A stretch of DNA of 64,000 bases from Rhizobium sp. Q54 (GCA_945861895.1 CAMAWF010000002.1:1-64000), one strand, 5' to 3'. Positions 27,090 through 36,844 are shown, counted from the stretch's first letter. The notes: generated from the sequence alone by a model not told the origin. Numbers and translations: made by a program.

Positions 27090-28349
27090 ATGACAAACTC
27101 GTTACTGCGTAGACTTAGCCCGCTGCTGCTGGGCGGCTGTCTTGCGCTCGCGATGAGCCCGAGCCAGCCGGCCGGCGCGGAGGAATTGCGCATTGGCTAT
27201 CTTGCGCCGACGACCGGCATCTTCGCGGCGGTCGGCAAGGACATGGTCGATGGCTTTCAGATGTATCTCGACGACCACAAAAAAGGCTTCGGCGGCGCAG
27301 ATGTAAAATTCATCGTCGAAGACGAGCAGGGCAAGCCGGACACGGCCGTCACCAAGGCCAAAAAGCTGGTCTTGCAGGACAAGGTGCACATGTTTGTCGG
27401 CGGCCTGCTGGCCTCGACCGGCTATGCGCTGGCGCCGGTAAGTTCGAAGGATGCGATCTACATTTCGTCGGTCGCGGCGGCGGACGATCTGACGCAACGC
27501 GACCTTGCCAAGTTCCCGTATTTCATCCGCACCGGCTGGTCGAGCTCACAGCCCAGCCACCCGTTCGGGCAATGGGCGTGCGAGCAGGGATACAAGAAGA
27601 TCGTCGCCATCGGCGCCGACTACGCCTTCGGTTATGAGGTTATCGGCGGCTTCCAGCGGGCGTTCGAAGCTTGCGGCGGTCAAATCGTCCAGAAAATTTG
27701 GCCGCCGCTCGGCACCAAGGACTTCGGACCCTACATCCCGACCATCAAGGCGGACGCGGATGCGATCTTCACGCTCATGGTCGGCCCGATGTCGCTTCAG
27801 TTCCCGAAGCAGTTGGCGGCTGCCGGCAACAAAAAGCCGGTGATCGGCGGTGGAACCAGCTACGACGAGTTCGTGCTGCCGGCGATGGGCGACGAAGTCA
27901 TCGGTCACGTCTCCGCACTGATGTACAGTGCGGCGATCGATACGCCGAAAAATGCGGCGTTCGTGAAGGCCTACCGCGCCAAGTACGGCAAAGTGCCGTC
28001 CTATTATTCGGAGGTCAACTACACGACCGCCCAGATGATCGATGAGGTCATGACCAAGAACAAGGGCAAGTACCCGGGCTCCGATGAATTCATCAAGCAG
28101 CTTAACGCCGTGAAGATCGACTCCATCCGCGGGCCGGTCAGCATCGACGATATGCGCAACCCGGTGCAGAACATCTACATCAAGAAGGTCGAGAAAAAGA
28201 AGATGTTCGGCTACGACAAGGACGAGCTCTGGAACACCGTCATCAAGACCTACGCGAACGTCAATCAGTTCGGGCAGTTCAAGAAGGACGAGTTCCTGAA
28301 GACGCCGGTCTATAGCCGCGACTTCCCGCCCTGCAAGTTCTGCAACTAA
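27090..28349 (+). CDS. Periplasmic substrate-binding protein for Liv-type ABC system 1
   Basis: 419 residues with a signal peptide (MTNSLLRRLSPLLLGGCLAL...AGA). Type I periplasmic-binding fold as in LivJ/LivK and amide- or aromatic-binding relatives (LRIGYLAPTTGIFAAVGKDM near the mature N-terminus). Substrate unknown; the fold serves amino acids, amides and aromatic acids alike. Between livM and livG; followed by a strong stem-loop. Confidence 0.9.
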   Translation: MTNSLLRRLSPLLLGGCLALAMSPSQPAGAEELRIGYLAPTTGIFAAVGKDMVDGFQMYLDDHKKGFGGADVKFIVEDEQGKPDTAVTKAKKLVLQDKVHMFVGGLLASTGYALAPVSSKDAIYISSVAAADDLTQRDLAKFPYFIRTGWSSSQPSHPFGQWACEQGYKKIVAIGADYAFGYEVIGGFQRAFEACGGQIVQKIWPPLGTKDFGPYIPTIKADADAIFTLMVGPMSLQFPKQLAAAGNKKPVIGGGTSYDEFVLPAMGDEVIGHVSALMYSAAIDTPKNAAFVKAYRAKYGKVPSYYSEVNYTTAQMIDEVMTKNKGKYPGSDEFIKQLNAVKIDSIRGPVSIDDMRNPVQNIYIKKVEKKKMFGYDKDELWNTVIKTYANVNQFGQFKKDEFLKTPVYSRDFPPCKFCN

Positions 28350-28361
28350 TCTGCCAACCGG

Positions 28362-28387
28362 CCGGGGCTCCGCATCTGGAGCCCCGG
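28362..28387 (+). terminator. Stem-loop terminator/attenuator after the binding-protein gene
   Basis: Perfect 10-bp stem CCGGGGCTCC (28362-28371) / GGAGCCCCGG (28378-28387), 6-base loop, followed by TTCTCTTTT. Inside the operon between the binding protein and livG. It likely protects or partly terminates the message so that the binding protein is made in excess. Confidence 0.75.
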
Positions 28388-28422
28388 TTCTCTTTTCACC
28401 GGACACGAATACGAGCGTAACC

Positions 28423-29187
28423 ATGAACACGCAAAAGAACGGCAATCTTCCCGTTCTCGAGCTGAAGGGGCTGTCCAAGAGCTTTGGCGGTCTCCACGCC
28501 GTGCGTGACGTCACACTCAAGATCATGCCGGGCGACCGCAAAGCCATCATCGGACCGAACGGCGCCGGCAAGACAACCCTCTTCAATCTCATCACCGGTA
28601 TTTTCCCGTCCTCGTCCGGGCAGGTTCTGCTGTTCGGCCAGGACGTGACGAGCTGGCCAAGCCATCGGCGCACCGCCATGGGGATGGCGCGCACGTTCCA
28701 GATCACGCATTTGTTTCCCAAGCTGACGGTGCTGGACAATGTGCTGCTGGCCATCAAAGGCCTGCGCAGTTCGAAATTCGTGATGTGGCGCTTTCTGTCG
28801 TCCTACAGCGAGGTTTACGACAAGGCGCATCATCTGCTGGAGCAGGCCGCCTTCATGGATCGCAAGGACACCGAGGTGCGCTACCTGTCGCACGGCGAAC
28901 AGCGCCAGCTCGAAATCGTCCTCGGCCTCGCCAGCGATCCGAAAATCCTGCTGCTGGACGAACCCGCCGCCGGCCTGTCCTCAGGCGAATCCACAGAGAT
29001 GGCGGAGTTTCTGATGAAGCTCGATCCCAAGCTCGCGATTCTACTGATCGAGCATGACATGGACGTGGTGTTCGACGTTGCGCATAACATTTCGGTTTTG
29101 CATTTCGGCGAAGTGCTGGAGTCTGGCTCGCCCGCGCAAATCCGCGACAGCGCGAAGGTGCAGGAAATCTATCTGGGGACCGACTGA
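28423..29187 (+). CDS. livG: Liv-type ABC ATPase 1 (LivG)
   Basis: 254 residues. Walker A GPNGAGKTT (about 46-54), signature YLSHGEQRQLE, Walker B ILLLDEP, H-loop LIEHDM. Cytoplasmic ATPase of the first Liv transporter. Confidence 0.94.
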   Translation: MNTQKNGNLPVLELKGLSKSFGGLHAVRDVTLKIMPGDRKAIIGPNGAGKTTLFNLITGIFPSSSGQVLLFGQDVTSWPSHRRTAMGMARTFQITHLFPKLTVLDNVLLAIKGLRSSKFVMWRFLSSYSEVYDKAHHLLEQAAFMDRKDTEVRYLSHGEQRQLEIVLGLASDPKILLLDEPAAGLSSGESTEMAEFLMKLDPKLAILLIEHDMDVVFDVAHNISVLHFGEVLESGSPAQIRDSAKVQEIYLGTD

Positions 29188-29190
29188 GTC

Positions 29191-29892
29191 ATGGCGATTC
29201 TGGAAGTTCAGGACATTCACACTTATTACGGGGAGGCCTACGTCCTCCAGGGACTCTCCTTGCAGCTTGAGCAAGGGCAGATCCTTGGTCTGCTCGGGCG
29301 TAACGGCGTCGGCAAGAGTACGCTGGTGAATTCGATCGTCGGCTTCAATCCGCCGCGCCGCGGAAAAATTATCTTCAAAGGCGCCGACATCACCCAGAGT
29401 GCGTCGTTCGAAACCGTGCGCAGCGGGATGGGACTGGTGCCGCAAGGACGCCGCGTTTTTCCCACGTTGAGTGTCGAGGAAAACCTGCTGGTCGCCGAGC
29501 GCCACCCCGAACGACATGGCTGGAATCTCACGCGCGTCTACGAACTGTTCCCGCGCCTGCAGGAAAGACGTAATCAGCGCGCCAAGACGCTGTCGGGCGG
29601 CGAGCAGCAGATGCTCGCCATCGGCCGCGGCCTGATGACCAATCCCGATTGCCTGATCATGGACGAGCCCTCCGAAGGCCTCGCCCCCATCATCATCCAG
29701 GGACTCTGGGAGGCGATCGGAAAACTCAAGGCGCAAGGCCTCTCGATCCTGCTGGTCGAACAGAACGCCCATCTGGCGCTCAAGCTGGTCGATTATGTGC
29801 ACGTGATGAGCAAGGGCCAGGTGGTCTATTCGTCGCGCCCGGAAGAGCTGCGCGCCAACGAACAAATCAAATCCAGCTACCTCGGAATTTGA
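29191..29892 (+). CDS. livF: Liv-type ABC ATPase 1 (LivF)
   Basis: 233 residues, Walker A GRNGVGKST, signature TLSGGEQQMLA, Walker B CLIMDEPSEGLAP (the LivF-specific SEGLAP stretch). Starts 3 bases after livG. Second ATPase of the first transporter. Confidence 0.94.
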   Translation: MAILEVQDIHTYYGEAYVLQGLSLQLEQGQILGLLGRNGVGKSTLVNSIVGFNPPRRGKIIFKGADITQSASFETVRSGMGLVPQGRRVFPTLSVEENLLVAERHPERHGWNLTRVYELFPRLQERRNQRAKTLSGGEQQMLAIGRGLMTNPDCLIMDEPSEGLAPIIIQGLWEAIGKLKAQGLSILLVEQNAHLALKLVDYVHVMSKGQVVYSSRPEELRANEQIKSSYLGI

Positions 29893-29960
29893 CGCGTCCG
29901 CTTGCGTCACGTAGACCCGCCACTCACAAACGAATTCATCACCCGCGATCGGGCATTCCC

Positions 29961-31025
29961 ATGACCGTCTGGAACAAGTACGCGAACACCGCGGCGCGCA
30001 AGCACGGCAAGCCGGGCCGCGAGCAGCGCCCGAAAAACATCACCGTCGATATCCATTCGCATGTGGCGGTGCCGGCGGCGGGGAAGTTTGTCGCGCCGCA
30101 TCTCGACGTCTCGACCATCCCGCTCGCGCATTTCGCCTCCGCCCACAGCAAGGAACTCAACGTCAAGCAGGAAGCCGACATCCGCTCGCGCATGACCGAG
30201 TATGACGAGCGTCTGGCCGATCTCGACCGCATGGGCGTCGATGTGCAGTTCGTCATGCCGCCGCCGCCGCAGTGTTACCACACGCTGCCGGCGGAGATCG
30301 CGGTGCCGGCCGCGCGCATGGTGAATGACGGCATCGCCGAATATGTCGCGCGCCACAAGGATCGCTTTATTCCCTGCGGCACGGTGCCGATGCAGGACGG
30401 CAACGAATCCGCCAAAGAGCTAGAGCGCTGCATCAAGACGCTCGGTTTCAAGGGCGTGGAAATCCTCACCAACGTCGCCGGCAAGGAACTCTCCGATCCG
30501 GCCTTTGCGCCGTTCTGGAAGAAAGCCGAGGAGCTGGGCGCGCTGGTCGTGCTGCATCCCAATGGCTTTACCGAAGGGCAGAGACTTTCGCGCTTCTATT
30601 TCAACAACGTCATCGGCAATCCGCTCGAAACCACGATCGCGCTGCATTACCTAATCTTCGACGGCGTTTTGGAACGTCATCCAAAGCTGAAAATTCTCGC
30701 GGTGCATGGCGGCGGCTACCTCGGCGCCTATTCCGGCCGCATCGATCACGTCTGGGGCGCGCGTTCCGACGGTAAAGCCGACCTGCCGCAGCCGCCGACC
30801 GCGTATCTGAAAAAAATTTATTTCGACACCGTGGTTTTCACGCCGCTGCAACTGGAAACGCTGGTGAAGACATTCGGCGCCGGACAAATCGTGATGGGCA
30901 CCGACTATCCCTTCGACATGCTGGAATACGATCCGGTCGGCCACGTGGCGTCGGTGGAGAGCTTCGACGACGCAACGCGCGCGGCGATCGCCGGCGGCAA
31001 CGCGAAAAAACTGCTGGGTTTGTGA
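29961..31025 (+). CDS. Amidohydrolase-2 family (ACMSD-like) decarboxylase/hydrolase
   Basis: 354 residues. Metal-site features of the family: HxH in DIHSH, His in VLHPNG, His in AVHGGG and Asp in MGTDYPFD. The family includes aminocarboxymuconate-semialdehyde decarboxylase and gamma-resorcylate decarboxylase, both of aromatic catabolism, so decarboxylation of an aromatic or muconate acid is plausible. ATG at 29961; the longer open frame upstream is a livF shadow. Follows the Liv operon. Confidence 0.85.
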   Translation: MTVWNKYANTAARKHGKPGREQRPKNITVDIHSHVAVPAAGKFVAPHLDVSTIPLAHFASAHSKELNVKQEADIRSRMTEYDERLADLDRMGVDVQFVMPPPPQCYHTLPAEIAVPAARMVNDGIAEYVARHKDRFIPCGTVPMQDGNESAKELERCIKTLGFKGVEILTNVAGKELSDPAFAPFWKKAEELGALVVLHPNGFTEGQRLSRFYFNNVIGNPLETTIALHYLIFDGVLERHPKLKILAVHGGGYLGAYSGRIDHVWGARSDGKADLPQPPTAYLKKIYFDTVVFTPLQLETLVKTFGAGQIVMGTDYPFDMLEYDPVGHVASVESFDDATRAAIAGGNAKKLLGL

Positions 31026-32234
31026 TCACGCATACAAAAAATCCAGCACCGCGGTTTCCGCCATGACGGCCGCATCGGTGCTGTGACGTCCGGCGCGCGC
31101 CTGCTCTTCTTGCGTCCGGCTCGCCTGCAAATAGGCGCCGAGGTGGCGCGCACGCTCGATGATGCGCCGGCCGACCGGCAGCCGCTCGGCCTCGAAACGC
31201 TCAAGCGCGCGCTCGACATCGCCGTCCTGCAATGCCGTGGCAAGCGCCTTGGCGTCGTCGGCGGCCTTGGAGACGCCGGCCGCGACATGCGGCCGCGCCA
31301 CGAAGGCGGCATCGCCCAGGATCGCAACGCGGCCGAATGCCATGCGCGGCGTTTCCAGATCGTAGATCGGCTGCAAAATCGGCTCGTCGATCAGCCGCAC
31401 GATTTCACGGAACTGCGGGCCGAGCAGCCGTTCGGCGGCCGCGCGCATGGCCTCGATCGCCTCGCGGCGGATGAGCGGCGGCGGAATTGAGATCGTATGG
31501 CTGATGCCGCTCTCATCGGTGAGCAGGCGCACAAGCTCGGTGGCCTCGCCGGCGGGCCGGTACCAGACCACATTGTAGCGCCGGTGCCCGGGCCGCAGAT
31601 CGTTGTCGGGACCGGCGACCGGATAGCCGAGGAACTGCTCGCCCGGCGGCAGGCCAAACGACATATAAGCGAACAGGTCGCGATGCGTCGCGGGCGGGAT
31701 CGCATTCTCCGCCAGCAGCGCCCGCCAAGCCACATAGCCGGCATAGCGCGGCGCAAGATCGGGCAGGCATTGCTGCCGCACGGTGGAGCGCAAGCCGTCG
31801 GCGCCGATCAGCAGGTCGCCCTCCGCCGTGCCGCCGTCGGCGAAATGCGCGACCACCGAGCCCGGCTTGCGCTCGAACGATTTAAGCCCCTTGCCGCGGT
31901 GATAGCGTTCGGCGGGAAATGCATCGCGCAGAATGCGATAAACCCGCTCCCAGGCGGTGAGCGTCTGTGGGCATTCGATCGTGCCGGAAAGCTCGCCCGC
32001 GGCGTCGAATATCCGCCGTGTGTCGATCTCGACGCCCAGGTTGCGAACATCGAGACCGAGGCCGCGCAGGTTTTCGATCAATTCCGGCTGCACGACGATG
32101 CCGGCGCCGCGGCCCGACAATTCGCTGTCCACGCGCTCGAAAACGTCCACATCCCAGCCGGCGCGGCGCAGCAACAGACCGGCCAAAAGGCCGCTCATGG
32201 AGCCGCCGATGATCAAAGCACGCCGGGATGCCAT
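31026..32234 (-). CDS. FAD-dependent aromatic monooxygenase (2,6-dihydroxypyridine 3-monooxygenase-like)
   Basis: 402 residues. PHBH-fold flavin hydroxylase: GGSMSGLLAG at the N-terminus, GRGAGIVVQPEL (a stretch I recall from dihydroxypyridine hydroxylases), DGLRSTVR, GDAAFVARPH. Hydroxylates a phenolic or dihydroxypyridine ring with NAD(P)H and O2. Start set at ATG 32234; the frame upstream is unlike the family. The stop touches that of the amidohydrolase (31025/31026). Divergent from a cupin gene. This is the intact paralogue of the broken gene at 22353. Confidence 0.85.
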   Translation of the reverse strand: MASRRALIIGGSMSGLLAGLLLRRAGWDVDVFERVDSELSGRGAGIVVQPELIENLRGLGLDVRNLGVEIDTRRIFDAAGELSGTIECPQTLTAWERVYRILRDAFPAERYHRGKGLKSFERKPGSVVAHFADGGTAEGDLLIGADGLRSTVRQQCLPDLAPRYAGYVAWRALLAENAIPPATHRDLFAYMSFGLPPGEQFLGYPVAGPDNDLRPGHRRYNVVWYRPAGEATELVRLLTDESGISHTISIPPPLIRREAIEAMRAAAERLLGPQFREIVRLIDEPILQPIYDLETPRMAFGRVAILGDAAFVARPHVAAGVSKAADDAKALATALQDGDVERALERFEAERLPVGRRIIERARHLGAYLQASRTQEEQARAGRHSTDAAVMAETAVLDFLYA

Positions 32235-32316
32235 CTTGTTCAAAGCCGTTGCGCCCGCTATTTCTGATCCAACGAGAATTGTTGTATATTGCGCCAACAT
32301 TCGCTGGAGGAACACC

Positions 32317-32766
32317 ATGGCGCCGACCATGCTGGATAAGGCCGCTGTCCGTCGGGACAAATCGAAATGGCCGGCCGATATCGCCGCCGAATTCGAGCAC
32401 GAGAGCAAGAATCCCAACCCCTGTGTCGGCTCGATGCTGCTGTCGGAAACCGAACGCACGCGCGTATGGATGATCCGCCTGGCGCCCGGCGAACGCGTCG
32501 GGTTCCACCGTCACGTGTTGGACTATTTCTGGACCTCGGTAAGCGGCGGCCGCGGCCGCCAGCATGTGCATGACGGCACGACGATCGAATGCAGCTACCA
32601 GCCGGGCGAGACCCAGCATGAGACCTATGCCGCCGGCGCGTTCAAGGTTCACGATCTGGAAAATCTCGGCGACCGCGAAATGGTGTTCATGACCGTCGAG
32701 TTCCTCAACAGCGCCAACAAGCCGATGCCGCTGCCTGAGGGCGTGCGGGCAAACGTCGCGGCCTGA
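32317..32766 (+). CDS. Small cupin-domain protein
   Basis: 149 residues with cupin-like beta features (RLAPGERVGFHRHVLDYFW with His, and a second HET segment). A metal site is plausible from the FHRH and H-x-E residues. CTGGAGG site before the ATG at 32317. Located between the monooxygenase and the second Liv system; may be a ring-cleavage or binding protein, but function is not assigned. Confidence 0.7.
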   Translation: MAPTMLDKAAVRRDKSKWPADIAAEFEHESKNPNPCVGSMLLSETERTRVWMIRLAPGERVGFHRHVLDYFWTSVSGGRGRQHVHDGTTIECSYQPGETQHETYAAGAFKVHDLENLGDREMVFMTVEFLNSANKPMPLPEGVRANVAA

Positions 32767-33027
32767 TATCGGACGGCTAGCAAGTTAGATTACCGCGGCC
32801 GCGTCGATTTGATCGTCATGCCGGCGGCTTCATGGGCTAGCCAACGCGCTCGCGTTCCTGCAAGCTATCCGCAGCGCGCAGACCTGCAATGCTGGACAAG
32901 CAGTGCGGGCTATTGCCCAACGACAAGACGTCCCTTGGGGGGAACATGACGCCTTATCCTGAGATATCGCCGACGGCGTTCGCGCTCTTTTCCCGCCGTT
33001 CGCGCTGAAGATCGGACGAGGCAACGC

Positions 33028-33903
33028 ATGGACTTTCCAGTCGAGCTTTTTATCAATGCCGTGGTCGCCGGGTTGATGCTCGGCGGCTTTTACGCCGCGG
33101 TGACGGTCGGCATATCGATCTCGTTCGGAATTCTCGACATCGTCAATATCGCGCATCCGGCCTTCATCATTCTCGGCTCGTACACCGCCTACATCGTCAA
33201 TCAGACGTTCGGCGTCGATCCGATCCTGGTCAGCATCGTCGTGCTGCCGGCGTTTTATTTTCTCGGCGCCGCGGTCTACCAGGTCTATTACGAATCGTTC
33301 GAGAAGCGCGGACAGGAGGCTTTGCGCGGGCTCGCTTTCTTCTTCGGCCTGCTGTTCGTCACCGAGGTGCTATTGATCCTCGTCTTCGGCGTGGACTATC
33401 GCTACGTCTCCGCGCCTTACATCGACCACGCTTACCGCTTCGGCCAGTACTCGATTCCGATGCGGATGCTGATCCCGTGCGTGCTGTCGCTGATCATGCT
33501 CGCGCTGCTGCAACTGTTCCTGTCGCGCACCTTCATCGGCCGCGCAATCATGGCGGTGTCGCAGGATCAATTGGCGCTTCGGCTGATGGCCGCCGACCCG
33601 GTTCGCATCAAGCGCATCGCATTCGGCATATCGATCGCGACGGCATCGATTGCCGGCGCGCTGCTCATCGTCATCCAGCCGGTGGAGCCTTCGGTCGGTC
33701 GCGAATTTATTGGCCGCGTCTTTGCGATCTGCGTGCTTGGCGGACTGGGCAGCCTGCCTGGCACCCTGATCGGCGCCCTCCTGCTCGGCGTGGTTGAAAG
33801 CATTACCGCGACCTTCTACGGCCCGTCCTGGGCGCCCGCGGTGTCGTTCGGCTTCCTGCTGCTCACACTGGCCGTCCGGCCAGCCGGCTTGTTGGGACGT
33901 TAG
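33028..33903 (+). CDS. livH: Branched-chain-type ABC permease 2 (LivH)
   Basis: 291 residues, normal length. LivH markers: NIAHPAFIILGSYTAY and GGLGSLPGTLIGALLLGVVES. First gene of a second Liv-type system that lacks a binding protein in line; its likely one is on the opposite strand at 36845. The 261-base gap upstream (32767-33027) holds no gene and probably the operon promoter. Confidence 0.92.
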   Translation: MDFPVELFINAVVAGLMLGGFYAAVTVGISISFGILDIVNIAHPAFIILGSYTAYIVNQTFGVDPILVSIVVLPAFYFLGAAVYQVYYESFEKRGQEALRGLAFFFGLLFVTEVLLILVFGVDYRYVSAPYIDHAYRFGQYSIPMRMLIPCVLSLIMLALLQLFLSRTFIGRAIMAVSQDQLALRLMAADPVRIKRIAFGISIATASIAGALLIVIQPVEPSVGREFIGRVFAICVLGGLGSLPGTLIGALLLGVVESITATFYGPSWAPAVSFGFLLLTLAVRPAGLLGR

Positions 33904-33915
33904 GCGGGGTCACGC

Positions 33916-35322
33916 GTGCGCTCACCGGTTTTCTTCGCTGTCACGCTGCTGACCGGCTTGGCCGGATTCGGCGCCGCGCTTTCGGTCGGCAACGATTACG
34001 TCTTCTACGCCGGCTATGTCGTCCTGCAATTCATCGTCCTGGCCACCGCCTGGAATATCTTGGGTGGCTACTGCGGTTACGTGAATTTCGGCTCGGCCGC
34101 GTTTTTTGCGGTCGGTGCATACTCGACCGTGGCGTTGCACAAGCTGGCCGCAAGTATTGAAAGGTATGTTCCGGACGTGCTTTTGCCGGTGGCAAACCTA
34201 ATTCTCCCGCTGTCGCTTCCCAGCCTCGTCGTGATCGCGGGGATCGTGGCTGGCATCATCGGCCTCGGCACCGGCTACCTCACGTTGCGGCTGCGCGGCG
34301 CGTTCTTCGCAATTGCAACGCTGGCGCTTGCCGTTGTGCTGCAGACACTGGTGCTCAACTGGAGTTTTGTCGGCGGTGCGCGCGGTGCCTATATCATCGC
34401 GCCACAGAGCGTCGCGATCGGCAGCTTCGAGCTGCGCTACATTCATTATCTGTCGCTGACCATGATCGTGCTTGCGGTCGTCGCAGTGACCGTGGCACGG
34501 CTGATCGAGCGCTCGCGGCTCGGCTATGGTTTTGCGACCATCCGCGACGATGAAATCGCCGCGGAGGCCTGCGGCGTTCCAACGCTGCGGCTCAAATTGA
34601 TCGCCACTACGATATCGGGAGCGCTCATGGGCATGGCCGGCGCGCCGTTCCCCTACTACATCGGCTATGTCGATCCGGCCACGGCCTTTAGCCTGAGCTA
34701 TGGCGTCAATTCCATCGCGATGCCGATGATCGGCGGCACCACAAGCTGGATCGGCCCGTTGATCGGAGCGGTCCTGCTCGGAACCTTGCAGCAGATCGCG
34801 ACGGTGACGATTTCGTCGGCCGTCAACCTGCTAATCGTCGGCATCCTGCTCATCGGCTTCGTCATCATGGCGCCGAGCGGCATTGTCGGCCTGTACGGCG
34901 ATTTCCTCCGCACGGCCGCGCCTTCGAAACTGAATGCCCGCGCGGTCAACATATTGCTGCTCGTGAGCTATTGCTTCGTCGTCGGCCTCGGCGGCGTGGT
35001 ATTCGGCCTTGCGGCGGCCATGGGTGCGAAGAATTCCGTGCTGGCGGGATTGGGCATGTTCGAAATCGTTCTTTCGCTTGCCTACCTCGCTTCCGCCTAC
35101 GGGCTCTCGAAGCTCGATGGCTGGAGCCCTTTGTTCACGACAGTCACGCTGGCGATCTCGATTCCGTTGTCTTTCGCTTATATCTGGCTGGACAGCTCGA
35201 CGCAGAACGTCGTCATTCATGCCTGCGTCCTCGTCATCGATGTCGCCGCCATCTGGTATTTGCAGCGCGCCGACGTAAATGGACTGTATCGGTCGTTGGC
35301 CGAACAGCGCGTGACGTCATGA
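33916..35322 (+). CDS. livM: Branched-chain-type ABC permease 2 (LivM) with C-terminal membrane extension
   Basis: 468 residues against about 330 for LivM. Residues 1-335 are the permease (NILGGYCGYVNFGSAAFFAVGAYS; MIGGTTSWIGPLIGAVLLG). Residues about 338-468 add four predicted helices with no ABC similarity that I recognise. GTG start at 33916, 12 bases after livH. The stop overlaps livG2 by ATGA. Confidence 0.9.
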   Translation: MRSPVFFAVTLLTGLAGFGAALSVGNDYVFYAGYVVLQFIVLATAWNILGGYCGYVNFGSAAFFAVGAYSTVALHKLAASIERYVPDVLLPVANLILPLSLPSLVVIAGIVAGIIGLGTGYLTLRLRGAFFAIATLALAVVLQTLVLNWSFVGGARGAYIIAPQSVAIGSFELRYIHYLSLTMIVLAVVAVTVARLIERSRLGYGFATIRDDEIAAEACGVPTLRLKLIATTISGALMGMAGAPFPYYIGYVDPATAFSLSYGVNSIAMPMIGGTTSWIGPLIGAVLLGTLQQIATVTISSAVNLLIVGILLIGFVIMAPSGIVGLYGDFLRTAAPSKLNARAVNILLLVSYCFVVGLGGVVFGLAAAMGAKNSVLAGLGMFEIVLSLAYLASAYGLSKLDGWSPLFTTVTLAISIPLSFAYIWLDSSTQNVVIHACVLVIDVAAIWYLQRADVNGLYRSLAEQRVTS

Positions 35323-36053
35323 GCCCCTTGCTTGAAGTGCAGGGCGTCGGCAAGCGCTTCGGCGGCTTCGTCGCGCTCGACGGAATCGATCTTGCCATCG
35401 CGCAGGGCGAACGAGTCGGATTGATCGGACCGAACGGTTCCGGTAAATCGACGCTGGTTAATTGTATGTGCGGCACGCTCACCAACGAAACCGGCACCGT
35501 GCGCTTCGACGGCCACCAGATGAACGGGCTTGCCGCACACGAGCGGACGCATCGCGGCATGGCGCGCAGTTTTCAATTGCCGCGCCCGTTCACGACCTTG
35601 ACGGTCGCAGAAAATCTTCGCATCCCGCTGCTTTACTCGGCGGCCACGCGCCGCGGCATTCATCTGTCGGCGGCCGACAGCGACGCACGATGCCAGGAGC
35701 TCGCCAGCCTCGTTGGCCTTGCCGAAAAGGCCGGTAAATATCCGCGCGACCTAACGCAAGTCGAAATGCGCAAGCTCGAGCTCGCACGCGCACTCGCCGC
35801 CGATCCAAAACTGCTGATCGCCGACGAGGCGATGGCGGGTCTGTCGCAGTCCGAGGTCGCCGACATCGTCAATCTGCTTATCAAGCTCAACGAGCGAGGC
35901 ATCACCATCATCCTGATCGAGCATATCATGCGCGCGGTGATGAGCTTCTCACAGCGTCTGGTCGTGCTCGTCTCCGGCAAGAAGATCGCCGACGGCAAGC
36001 CCGACGACGTGGTCAACAATCCGGAAGTCATAGGGGCCTATCTTGGCCAGTAG
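35319..36053 (+). CDS. livG: Liv-type ABC ATPase 2 (LivG)
   Basis: 244 residues. Walker A GPNGSGKST; Walker B LLIADEAMAG. The signature loop reads LTQVEMRKLE, looser than LSGGQ but common among LivG-like proteins. Translationally coupled to livM2 (ATGA at 35319-35322). Confidence 0.92.
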   Translation: MSPLLEVQGVGKRFGGFVALDGIDLAIAQGERVGLIGPNGSGKSTLVNCMCGTLTNETGTVRFDGHQMNGLAAHERTHRGMARSFQLPRPFTTLTVAENLRIPLLYSAATRRGIHLSAADSDARCQELASLVGLAEKAGKYPRDLTQVEMRKLELARALAADPKLLIADEAMAGLSQSEVADIVNLLIKLNERGITIILIEHIMRAVMSFSQRLVVLVSGKKIADGKPDDVVNNPEVIGAYLGQ

Positions 36054-36774
36054 CATCACCATACAGGGCGTCGATGCCGCTTACGGCGCCGTGCGCGTGC
36101 TGGAAGACATCAGCATCGCCGTGAAGGCAGGCGAGACCGTGGTGATGCTGGGCACCAACGGCAACGGCAAGAGCACGCTGATGAAATGCATCATGGGCAT
36201 CGTGCGACCGCGGGCCGGGCGGATCATGGCATCGATCGACGGCATCGAACACGACCTCACCGTGCTCACCACCGAGCAAATCGTCGATCTCGGTATCGCG
36301 CTGGTGCCTGAAGGCCGCCGGCTGTTTCCGAAGCTCACGGTTGAGGAAAATCTCGCGCTCGGCGCGTTCCGCCCAACCGCGCGCGCGCAAATCAAGCAGA
36401 ATCTGGCAGCCTGCTTCGAAACATTCCCGCGCCTCGCCGAGCGCCGCAGCCAGCTCGCCGGCTCGATGTCGGGCGGCGAGCAGCAGATGCTGGCGCTTGG
36501 CCGCGCCCTGATGCTGGCGCCGAAAATCCTGCTGGTGGACGAACCTTCGGTGGGCCTCGCGCCGATCCTGGTGGCGCGCACCATCGACAAGATCAAGGAA
36601 CTCAAGGACCGCCTCAAGCTCACCGTGCTGATGGCCGAACAGAACTTCGTGCAGGCCTTGCGCATCGCCGATCGCGGATATGTCATCGTGCACGGCAAGA
36701 TCGCGTTCGAGGGCGGCTCGGCCGAAGAACTCAACAACAACGACCTAATCCGCAAATTTTATCTCGGGCTCTGA
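36043..36774 (+). CDS. livF: Liv-type ABC ATPase 2 (LivF)
   Basis: 243 residues. Walker A GTNGNGKST, signature SMSGGEQQMLA, Walker B ILLVDEPSVGLAP. TTG start at 36043 overlapping livG2 by 11 bases; an AGGGG precedes it. Last gene of the second Liv operon, followed by a strong terminator. Confidence 0.92.
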   Translation: MASSITIQGVDAAYGAVRVLEDISIAVKAGETVVMLGTNGNGKSTLMKCIMGIVRPRAGRIMASIDGIEHDLTVLTTEQIVDLGIALVPEGRRLFPKLTVEENLALGAFRPTARAQIKQNLAACFETFPRLAERRSQLAGSMSGGEQQMLALGRALMLAPKILLVDEPSVGLAPILVARTIDKIKELKDRLKLTVLMAEQNFVQALRIADRGYVIVHGKIAFEGGSAEELNNNDLIRKFYLGL

Positions 36775-36791
36775 AGCAGCCGCGAAAGAAA

Positions 36792-36820
36792 AGCGCCGCG
36801 CGGGATTGCCGCGCGGCGCT
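36792..36820. terminator. Bidirectional intrinsic terminator
   Basis: Perfect 12-bp stem AGCGCCGCGCGG (36792-36803) / CCGCGCGGCGCT (36809-36820) with a 5-base loop. A TTGTTTTT run follows on the plus strand and TTTCTTT on the minus strand. Serves livF2 and the converging binding-protein gene. Confidence 0.9.
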
Positions 36821-36844
36821 TGTTTTTGACCGTTTCGGCGAAAC

